Under the pieces are notes generated by a model. That model made no database searches, was not told the DNA's origin, and saw only the letters and a program-made list of their open reading frames with translations. The position numbers and the translations under genes are program-made. 16,145 bases of DNA from Bacteroidales bacterium UBA1256 (GTDB lineage: Bacteria; Bacteroidota; Bacteroidia; Bacteroidales; Paludibacteraceae): positions 464-16,608 of the forward strand of contig DBVU01000037.1 of the NCBI GenBank assembly GCA_002308195.1. The letters are read 5' to 3'. Positions 7,308 through 13,811 of this stretch are shown here, in pieces; within the stretch, counting starts at the first letter, position 1, and every line of letters starts with the position of its first letter.

Positions 7308-8524
7308 TTACCATAGGAGACGAATTGTTGATTGGCCAAGTGGTGGATACTAATTCCGCATGGATGGCCGAACGATTGAACGAAATAGGTATAGAACTAT
7401 ACCAGATTACTTCTGTTCATGATACGCGCGAGCACATAATTGCGGCATTAGACGAAGCATTTAGCCGTGCTGATTTGGTGCTTACAACAGGTGGTTTAGG
7501 CCCTACCAACGACGATATTACCAAACATGTTCTGTGTGAGTATTTTGGGACACACCTTGTAGAAGATGCACATGTACGCGCACATATCGAGCAACTCTAT
7601 AGTAGTAGGCCCGATGTACTTAATCGGCTCACGGCAACACAGTGGCTAGTTCCAGAAAGCGCAGAAATCTTGGAAAACAGGGTAGGTAGTGCACCGTTGA
7701 TGGTTTTCCATCATGGGAAACAACTGCTAGCATCCATGCCTGGCGTCCCATATGAGATGAAGATTGCAATGGAAGAACAGATTCTTCCGTACATCGGACG
7801 TACAACTGCAAGTATTATTCATAAAACACTACAGGTGTGCGGAATACCAGAATCTGCATTGGCTATACTATTGGAGGATTTTGAGCGAGAAATGCCATCT
7901 TCTGTTCACCTGGCCTATTTGCCTAAAGATGGTATTATTCGGTTGCGCTTGTCATCGTACGGCGAGAATACAGAAGCTACGATGCAAAGCTTGTTTGAAC
8001 GATTAAAAGTGCTTGTGCGCGATTATATGATTGCTGATAGTGATGCACCATTGGAGGTATTGGTAGGCGAGAAACTAAAGCAACTAGGCCGAACAATTTC
8101 TACCGCAGAATCATGTACCGGAGGCAAATTAGCCGCTTTGCTCAATAAACATGCGGGTAGTTCTGCGTTCTATCTCGGGTCAATTGTTAGCTATGACAAT
8201 AGCGTAAAAACGAAACTGTTGGGAATCCCAGAATCTACTATAAGACAGCAAGGCGTGGTGAACGAAGAGGTCGTCAAACAGATGGCGGAGACTATTCGCA
8301 AACAAATTGGCGCAGATTATGGGATTGCGACAAGCGGTATTGCAGGACCATCCGGAGGAACAAAGGAGAAGCCTGTTGGTACAGTTTGGATTGCATGGTC
8401 TACACCGACTGAGACTATTGCAGAATGTTTCCATCTAGGTAAACTACGTGAACAAGTAACTGATCGTGCATGCCAGAAAGCGTTAGTGGGTATGCTACAT
8501 ATTTTGAATAAAGAGAACGTATAA
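7292..8524 (+). CDS. cinA: CinA family protein: nucleotide-pyrophosphatase-like domain plus nicotinamide-nucleotide amidase
   Basis: The start is set at ATG 7292 (MRAEIITIGDELLIGQ...), giving 410 residues. An in-frame ATG at 7247 would add 15 residues that have no family counterpart. The N-terminal domain (about 1-170) is of the MoCF/COG1058 type with TIGDELLIG and LTTGGLGPTNDDITK (64-78); homologues hydrolyse ADP-ribose. The C-terminal domain (about 253-408) is PncC-like, with TAESCTGG (271-278, probable nucleophile Ser274), VVNEEVV (322-328) and ATSGIAGPSGGTKEKPVGTV (346-365). It deamidates nicotinamide mononucleotide to nicotinate mononucleotide in pyridine-nucleotide recycling. Both domains look intact. 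The gene overlaps the DUF3109 gene by 16 nt and is followed 3 nt later by the transporter fusion. Confidence 0.94.
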   Translation: MRAEIITIGDELLIGQVVDTNSAWMAERLNEIGIELYQITSVHDTREHIIAALDEAFSRADLVLTTGGLGPTNDDITKHVLCEYFGTHLVEDAHVRAHIEQLYSSRPDVLNRLTATQWLVPESAEILENRVGSAPLMVFHHGKQLLASMPGVPYEMKIAMEEQILPYIGRTTASIIHKTLQVCGIPESALAILLEDFEREMPSSVHLAYLPKDGIIRLRLSSYGENTEATMQSLFERLKVLVRDYMIADSDAPLEVLVGEKLKQLGRTISTAESCTGGKLAALLNKHAGSSAFYLGSIVSYDNSVKTKLLGIPESTIRQQGVVNEEVVKQMAETIRKQIGADYGIATSGIAGPSGGTKEKPVGTVWIAWSTPTETIAECFHLGKLREQVTDRACQKALVGMLHILNKENV

Positions 8525-8527
8525 TAT

Positions 8528-11383
8528 ATGAACACCATTGAACAATTCCTATTCAACCCATCCATCACACAGTCACTTCTGTGGCTGACGATAGTGATGA
8601 CGATTGGTCTTTGGTTGGGCGAGAAAGCGAAGATTCGTCAGTTCTCGCTTGGTGTGACGTGGGTGTTGTTTGTCGGCATAGCCCTAGCTTCTTTTGGAGT
8701 TCGTATAGATCACGATGTGGCACAGTTTGCAAAGGATTTTGGTTTAATCCTGTTTGTCTATTCTATTGGTTTGCAAGTCGGTCCATCGTTTTCTCCGTTT
8801 AAGAAGGGTGGTTTGCAACTGAATATGCTAGCTGCAGCAGTGGTATTGCTAGGCTGCGTGTGTGCCATTTGTTTGCATTACATAACCGGAATAGAGATGT
8901 CAACTATGGCAGGCGTGATGTCCGGTGCAACAACTTCAACTCCTTCTTTGGCATCGGTTCAGCAAGCGTATTTTGATCTAACTGGGCAGAATAATCCGGA
9001 TATCGCTACCGGTTATGCCGTTGCCTATCCACTTGGTGTTGTGGGAGTTATACTGGCTCTAGAACTGATTAGGCGTATGTTCAAGGTTCAGTTGCCAGAA
9101 GAAGAGAAAAGGCTTCGTATTGAGGCTTCTTCCGAGGCTGAAGAACCGATTTGTGTGGATGTGACGATCAATAATCCGCAATTGGAAGAGTTGACTCTCA
9201 AAGAATTGCTGCGTATTTGTCCCGTTAAGGAAATGGTTGTTAGCCGCGTGATTCGTCCGGATGGTTCGGATGAACTAGTTAGCGATCAAACTACCTTCCG
9301 CAATGGTGATACGCTGCGTATCTTGACTGATAAGAATCATACAGATGCTTTGCGCCTGTTAGGACAACTAAAAAACTATAATCTGCGCGCACAAAACGAG
9401 AAATCAGATCACCTGATTTCCAGGCGAATAGCGGTAACTAAACCCGAATGTAACGGAAAGCGAATTCGTTCGTTCAATCTGCGCCAACAATATCATGCTA
9501 CCATCACGCGTGTGAGCCGTGCGGGAATTGACCTATTGGCTACGCCTGATATGATTTTGCAACTAGGTGACCGACTGATGGTAGTTGGAGACAAGGATGA
9601 CGTACAACGCGTAGCGGATACTTTTGGAAATGAGTTGAAGCGTCTGGATGTGCCACATTTGTTGCCTGTGTTCTTTGGTATAGTTCTTGGAATTTGCGTG
9701 GGCTTGCTGCCAATTCCATTGCCAGGTGTCGGCCATACGTTCAAGTTAGGTTTAGTGGGCGGCTCGCTCATTGTGGCACTGTTGATTGGCCATTATGGAC
9801 CATATTATAATATGGTCACGTTCTCAACCACTTCGGCCAATATGATGCTTCGTCAAGTTGGTCTAACGCTTTTCTTGGCTGCTTTAGGATTGAGTGTGGG
9901 CGAAGATTTTGTGCCAACGGTGGTTAATGGTGGTTATCTTTGGATTGGATACGGATTTATTATGACAATAGTTCCTCTCATATTGGTTGGTTTGGTCGCT
10001 TATAAGTGGCTACACCTAAATTATTTCAAGGTAATTGGTCTGTTGATTGGTTCGATGACTTCGGCTATGACATTGCCATACGCCCAGTCGCTTTCTAACG
10101 AGAACAACCAGGCAGCAGTGAGTTATGCAACTGTTTACCCGTTCACCACGTTCCTACGTGTGATGGCGGGACAATTGTTAGTATTGTTCTTCTGTAGTTT
10201 CACTACACCGGATACTATCCGTCCGCAAATATTGCCCAACACCGTCAATACACCTATCGGCGAAGAATATGGTCCTACGCTGACGATAGACGACAATACG
10301 CTTTATTTCGTTGGCCTCCATCGGTGGGAAACGAACATGACTGAGGATATCTTTGTTTCACATCGTGATCGTCGCACAGGCGAGTGGAGTAGCGCACAAA
10401 TGGTGCCCGGACTGAGTAATCCGTATCGCAACGAGGCTCCGACATCCATCAGTGGCGATGGACGAACAATGTTATTGTTTGTTGAAGGACGTATGTGCTT
10501 TAGCCAGAAAACGGCTTACGGATGGTCAGAGCCTCGTCCTCTGCCATCGTATCTGCAATTAGGCAATTGGCAAGCGGATGGAATGATTACCGCAGATGGA
10601 AAAGCTCTGCTTTTCGCTGCTAATTACAGGGCAGAAGGAGAGGAGAAACCTAGTTTGAATATCTTTGTAAGCGAACGAGACGAACAAGGTAGTTGGGGAA
10701 AGCCCTATTCGATAGGCTCAGTGATTAATACTTCGGGTATGGAACGTTCACCGTTCTTGCATCCGGATATGAAAACGCTCTATTTCTCTTCTAACAGAGA
10801 AGGAACCTTGGGCGATTTGGATGTATGGATTAGTCGCCGATTGAGCGATACTTGTTGGAACTGTTGGTCTAAACCGGAGAATCTGGGGCCACGCATTAAT
10901 ACGACAGGTCGTGACTGTTGGTATAAGGTTTCTACGGATGGTACGACCGCCTATTTCGCTCGTAAGAATGGCCATCGCCAAGATATCTATTATGTTCCTC
11001 TACCGGAGGATAAACGACCGGAAACAATCACTGTGCTGAAAGCTAACGAATCCGTGGCTATCAATAATCTGCTTTTCGAGACCGGTAGCGCCGTGATTAT
11101 GTCTTCTTCGTTGCCAGAATTGAAACGCATTGCTGTTTTTGTCGCTACGTACGGTTACAAAGTGCGTCTGGCCGGTCATACCGACAATATTGGAAAGGCT
11201 GAAGATAATATGCAGTTATCGCGTGATAGAGCAGAATCAGTTCGTCAGAAACTGATAGAATATGGTTGTAATCCTCAGGATATCAGTGCAAACGGCTATG
11301 GTGACACCAAACCAGTCGCTGCTAATAATACAGAAGAAGGGCGTCAACAGAATCGCCGTGTGGAAATCACATTAATACCTTAA
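8528..11383 (+). CDS. Fusion protein: AspT/YidE-type transporter with TrkA_C domains + PD40 propeller + OmpA-like peptidoglycan-binding domain
   Basis: One uninterrupted frame of 951 residues. Residues 1-557 form a complete AspT/YidE-family (AAE) transporter: an N-terminal membrane half (about 12-182) with SGATTSTPSL (132-141), a hydrophilic section (185-376) with two TrkA_C/RCK_C-like units (about 205-285 and 290-368), and a C-terminal membrane half (377-556). After a linker of about 20 residues come five PD40-type propeller repeats (about 578-596, 635-652, 683-699, 738-756, 796-814) with W-x-x-P-type spacers. The OmpA C-terminal domain follows (about 843-951), with GHTDNIG (883-889) and DNMQLSRDRAESVRQKL (893-909), which holds the Asp and Arg that bind diaminopimelate in family members. 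Substrate unknown: aspartate:alanine exchange is known for AspT only. These halves are normally separate proteins. The start is 3 nt after cinA, and a phosphoesterase follows after 5 nt. An assembly deletion joining two genes is the main alternative. Confidence 0.85.
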   Translation: MNTIEQFLFNPSITQSLLWLTIVMTIGLWLGEKAKIRQFSLGVTWVLFVGIALASFGVRIDHDVAQFAKDFGLILFVYSIGLQVGPSFSPFKKGGLQLNMLAAAVVLLGCVCAICLHYITGIEMSTMAGVMSGATTSTPSLASVQQAYFDLTGQNNPDIATGYAVAYPLGVVGVILALELIRRMFKVQLPEEEKRLRIEASSEAEEPICVDVTINNPQLEELTLKELLRICPVKEMVVSRVIRPDGSDELVSDQTTFRNGDTLRILTDKNHTDALRLLGQLKNYNLRAQNEKSDHLISRRIAVTKPECNGKRIRSFNLRQQYHATITRVSRAGIDLLATPDMILQLGDRLMVVGDKDDVQRVADTFGNELKRLDVPHLLPVFFGIVLGICVGLLPIPLPGVGHTFKLGLVGGSLIVALLIGHYGPYYNMVTFSTTSANMMLRQVGLTLFLAALGLSVGEDFVPTVVNGGYLWIGYGFIMTIVPLILVGLVAYKWLHLNYFKVIGLLIGSMTSAMTLPYAQSLSNENNQAAVSYATVYPFTTFLRVMAGQLLVLFFCSFTTPDTIRPQILPNTVNTPIGEEYGPTLTIDDNTLYFVGLHRWETNMTEDIFVSHRDRRTGEWSSAQMVPGLSNPYRNEAPTSISGDGRTMLLFVEGRMCFSQKTAYGWSEPRPLPSYLQLGNWQADGMITADGKALLFAANYRAEGEEKPSLNIFVSERDEQGSWGKPYSIGSVINTSGMERSPFLHPDMKTLYFSSNREGTLGDLDVWISRRLSDTCWNCWSKPENLGPRINTTGRDCWYKVSTDGTTAYFARKNGHRQDIYYVPLPEDKRPETITVLKANESVAINNLLFETGSAVIMSSSLPELKRIAVFVATYGYKVRLAGHTDNIGKAEDNMQLSRDRAESVRQKLIEYGCNPQDISANGYGDTKPVAANNTEEGRQQNRRVEITLIP
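9798..9817. repeat. 20-bp perfect palindrome inside the transporter part of the fusion gene
   Basis: GACCATATTA (9798-9807) is directly followed by its exact reverse complement TAATATGGTC (9808-9817). It encodes part of GPYYNMVT in the C-terminal membrane half. It shares the CCATAT/ATATGG hexamers with the palindrome in gyrA, in the opposite arrangement. No function is known. Confidence 0.55.
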
Positions 11384-11388
11384 AATCT

Positions 11389-12969
11389 ATGACAATTATT
11401 AGAAAAATCGCTATTGTTCTGGCTTTGTTGCCATTGTCGCTATTGGCACAAGAGCGAATCATGGTAATCTCTGATCCGCATGTATTAGCTGCTTCGCTAA
11501 TGGATACTGCCAGTCAGTCGTTCAAAGATATGATTCATGACCAACGTAAGATGTTGGATTTGAGCGAACCCGCATTTATGGCATTAATAGATACAGCTTT
11601 GCTGTATAAACCGGATTTGGTGCTTATACCGGGCGATATGACCAAAGATAGCGAAGTGGCAAGTCATGCCATTGTGGTTGCTCAATTGCAACGACTGAAA
11701 GAGGCAGGAATTCCTACGCTTCTGGTGCCGGGAAATCACGATATAGGTGGCAAAGCTTATTCCTATTTAGATACAGTAAAACAGAGTGTGCAGAATTTAG
11801 TTGATGCTGATTTTGAAAGCACCTATAGCGTTGTATATCAGGATGTTACGGGGGAAGATCCGAATTCGCATAGTTTCGTAGCAGAACCATTGGATGGTGT
11901 AACTATTTTGGGAATAGATGGCGCGCATAACGCTGCTTCTACCGGTTCTTTGTCGGAAGAGACACTAAATTGGTTGTTGCAGAAGGCTGATGAAGCCGTG
12001 GAGAACCAGAAAATGGTAATTGCTATGTGTCACTGGCAACTGTTGGAACATGTGGATCAGCAAAGTATGGTGATGAGTTCTTGCCGCATGGAAAATGCGG
12101 ATGCGATACGTGACAACTTGATGGCACATGGAGTGCGCTTGGTATTGACAGGACATTTCCACGTAAACGGTATTACTACCTATCGTGATACCACCGGAGT
12201 AATTCCGGACAGCATTGTGGAAATTTCTACCGGTTCACCCATTACTTATCCTTGTCCTTACCGTTGGTTGACAATTGCGGGTGACAGAAGTACGATTAGC
12301 GTAGAAACGAATGTCATTCGTTCTTTGCCAGGTTATCCGGATTTGGAGACTTATAGCCGCGAATGGATGCGTGAGCATGCAAACTATATGATTCCGCAGA
12401 TGACGTTGAAGGCATTTGCGGCTGTGGAAAATGCGTTAGACGCTTATGCGGACGATCCAGATATGGGTTTGATTGTTTCCGCTTTGAAGCCGTGTATTCC
12501 TGAGACGGATTCCGCTAAGATAGATCTGGTTCAGCGCCATTTAGGTCCAACTATAGTTGCTCTGTACTTGCTGCACAGTGAGGCAAATGAGCCAGAACAT
12601 CCGGAAGCAGAGCAATTGGCGCAAGATCTGTATGCGGGAATGGAATCGATGTTAAATGAAATGTTCGAGGCCAATCCATATTTGGCGTTTTTCCCAGAGG
12701 TTACTGGACTATTGATCACTGCTGCTAAGACAATGGCGCAAGAACCGGTACAATCGCTAGTGGAAGATAAAACAAACTGGAGTAGCGAGCGCTATGGTAA
12801 TGTGACAGACGATTTGCATCCGAGATTGACGCTATATGCACCTCGTTGGCATGAAGCGCTAGAAGAGGTAAAAGAGGCAGTCAAAAGCGGGAAAATAGTA
12901 CGCGATGGGCAATTGCTGATCAATCGTGATGGGCAGACATATAATGCACTAGGCGCAGAAATCAGATAG
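11389..12969 (+). CDS. Exported calcineurin-like metallophosphoesterase with a helical C-terminal domain
   Basis: A 526-residue protein with a signal peptide (MTIIRKIAIVLALLPLSLLA|Q, cleavage after residue 20), so it acts in the periplasm or outside. The five metal-binding blocks of the calcineurin-like fold are present in order: SDPH (28-31, Asp29 and His31), PGDMTKDSE (81-89, Asp83), PGNHD (114-118, Asn116 and His117), His215 in MCHWQLLEH, and GHFH (255-258). The first 300 residues or so make up the enzyme domain and resemble Icc-type phosphodiesterases. The remaining 220 residues are mostly helical, with no motif I recognise. Substrate is unknown: nucleotides, cyclic nucleotides, phospholipid headgroups or teichoic-like phosphodiesters are all conceivable. 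It starts 5 nt after the transporter/OmpA fusion and is the last gene of the run, before the tandem repeats and terminator. Confidence 0.88.
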   Translation: MTIIRKIAIVLALLPLSLLAQERIMVISDPHVLAASLMDTASQSFKDMIHDQRKMLDLSEPAFMALIDTALLYKPDLVLIPGDMTKDSEVASHAIVVAQLQRLKEAGIPTLLVPGNHDIGGKAYSYLDTVKQSVQNLVDADFESTYSVVYQDVTGEDPNSHSFVAEPLDGVTILGIDGAHNAASTGSLSEETLNWLLQKADEAVENQKMVIAMCHWQLLEHVDQQSMVMSSCRMENADAIRDNLMAHGVRLVLTGHFHVNGITTYRDTTGVIPDSIVEISTGSPITYPCPYRWLTIAGDRSTISVETNVIRSLPGYPDLETYSREWMREHANYMIPQMTLKAFAAVENALDAYADDPDMGLIVSALKPCIPETDSAKIDLVQRHLGPTIVALYLLHSEANEPEHPEAEQLAQDLYAGMESMLNEMFEANPYLAFFPEVTGLLITAAKTMAQEPVQSLVEDKTNWSSERYGNVTDDLHPRLTLYAPRWHEALEEVKEAVKSGKIVRDGQLLINRDGQTYNALGAEIR

Positions 12970-13024
12970 TGTGCTCGATAATGTCTCGATAAAGTCTCGT
13001 TTATGTCTCGGTAATGTCTCGGTA
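12970..13024. repeat. Five tandem 11-bp repeats directly after the phosphoesterase stop codon
   Basis: Five head-to-tail 11-bp units begin on the base after the stop: TGTGCTCGATA, ATGTCTCGATA, AAGTCTCGTTT, ATGTCTCGGTA, ATGTCTCGGTA. The core CTCG recurs at exactly 11-bp steps (12974, 12985, 12996, 13007, 13018), and the last two units are identical. The array ends 21 bp before the terminator stem. The period equals about one turn of the DNA helix. The copies are not inverted, so this is not a CRISPR or a hairpin. Confidence 0.8.
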
Positions 13025-13045
13025 ATAAAATAACCAAAAACAGCT

Positions 13046-13086
13046 ACAGAGCGTAGGAAAATAAAGGCCTGCGCTCTGTTTTTTTT
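13046..13086 (+). terminator. Strong intrinsic terminator closing the gyrA-to-phosphoesterase run
   Basis: ACAGAGCGTAGG (13046-13057) pairs with CCTGCGCTCTGT (13068-13079) over 12 pairs, one of them a G-U wobble, around a 10-nt loop, and is followed by an uninterrupted T-run to 13086. This is a textbook rho-independent terminator for + strand transcription. It separates the long operon from the V-ATPase operon. Confidence 0.92.
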
Positions 13087-13125
13087 ATGCACGTTTTATT
13101 TTGATGAAAAAAATAGAGTGGAAAA

Positions 13126-13157
13126 TTTGCATAATTGAAAAAAAAGTAGTACTTTTG
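13126..13157 (+). promoter_or_regulatory. Bacteroidota-type promoter for the V-type ATPase operon
   Basis: TTTG (13126-13129), a 20-bp spacer, and TACTTTTG (13150-13157) match the -33 TTTG / -7 TAnnTTTG consensus without a mismatch. Transcription should start near 13164, giving a leader of about 60 nt before the subunit E ATG. It lies just downstream of the terminator, as expected for an independent unit. Confidence 0.8.
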
Positions 13158-13189
13158 CAGCAAATTTGGGTAAGTCTGTTTGAATATTC

Positions 13190-13206
13190 TTTTAACAAGG
13201 TTAAAA
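13190..13206 (+). promoter_or_regulatory. Inverted repeat in the V-ATPase leader
   Basis: TTTTAAC (13190-13196), AAG, GTTAAAA (13200-13206): a perfect 7-bp inverted repeat with a 3-nt spacer, 20 nt before the subunit E start and within the predicted 5' leader. It could be an operator or a weak AT-rich mRNA hairpin controlling initiation. In such AT-rich DNA it may also be chance. Confidence 0.35.
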
Positions 13207-13225
13207 AATCTAAAAAATATATACA

Positions 13226-13810
13226 ATGAATCTTTCTGAATTAACAGAGAAAATCTACGCAGAAGGCGTGGAGAAAGGTAATGCCGAAGCAAAGCAAATC
13301 ATTGAGAATGCGAATTCTAAGGCTGCTGACATTATTGCTCAGGCAGAGAAGAAAGCCGCAGGACTAGTGGCTCAGGCAGAGACAAAGGCTGCAGACCTGG
13401 ACAAGAAAACCCGTGCAGAACTCAAGCTCTACGCAGAGCAGAGTGTCAATGCTGTAAAGACTGAGGTGACGAATCTTCTGGCCGATAAGATAGCAGCAGA
13501 TAGCGTAAAAGCAGCCACGGCCGACGCTAAGTTCATGCAAGGTATTATCGCCAAACTGGCAGAACAAATGGCCAAAGAGGGTGAAGTAGTGATTGAAACC
13601 AAAGATGGCGAAGCACTGAAGAAATACTTTGCAGCTAATGCAAAAGGTCTGTTGGAGAAGGGCGTGAAGATCAGCGAAGTGAAAGGTATCAAAACTGATT
13701 TTACCATCCAACCCGCCAAAGGTGGCTACAAACTGGCTTTCGGAGAGGCGGAGTTTATCGCATACTTCAAAGAAATGCTTCGTCCTCAACTCGTAGAAAT
13801 GCTGTTCTAA
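13226..13810 (+). CDS. atpE: V-type ATP synthase subunit E
   Basis: Peripheral-stalk subunit of a V/A-type rotary ATPase, 194 residues, close to the family norm. Residues about 10-80 form a long Ala/Lys/Glu-rich helix. It contains three successive 11-residue repeats (IIENANSKAAD 25-35, IIAQAEKKAAG 36-46, LVAQAETKAAD 47-57), the hendecad pattern of right-handed coiled coils in EG stalks. The C-terminal globular half (about 95-194) would bind the top of the catalytic A/B head. The start at 13226 follows an AT-rich leader. The next gene begins 1 nt after the stop, and subunit A comes after that. No subunit G/H partner gene is visible in front of it. Identification rests on the coiled coil, the length and the operon position more than on unique motifs. 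Confidence 0.85.
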   Translation: MNLSELTEKIYAEGVEKGNAEAKQIIENANSKAADIIAQAEKKAAGLVAQAETKAADLDKKTRAELKLYAEQSVNAVKTEVTNLLADKIAADSVKAATADAKFMQGIIAKLAEQMAKEGEVVIETKDGEALKKYFAANAKGLLEKGVKISEVKGIKTDFTIQPAKGGYKLAFGEAEFIAYFKEMLRPQLVEMLF

Positions 13811-13811
13811 G

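Noticed and set aside
10348..10667. Two exact TATCTTTG matches (10348-10355 and 10660-10667), looking like -7 promoter boxes inside the fusion gene
   Set aside because: Neither has a TTTG box at the right distance, and both encode the repeated propeller motif (D/N)IFVS, which explains the shared sequence.
10163..11383. A separate gene starting at Met546 of the fusion, with the last transporter helix acting as its signal peptide
   Set aside because: No ribosome-binding or promoter signal is seen, there is no charged start region after the Met, and LFFC is not a proper lipobox. The helix is needed to complete the transporter.
12970..13024. CRISPR array
   Set aside because: The units are 11 bp with no spacers, and no cas genes are present.
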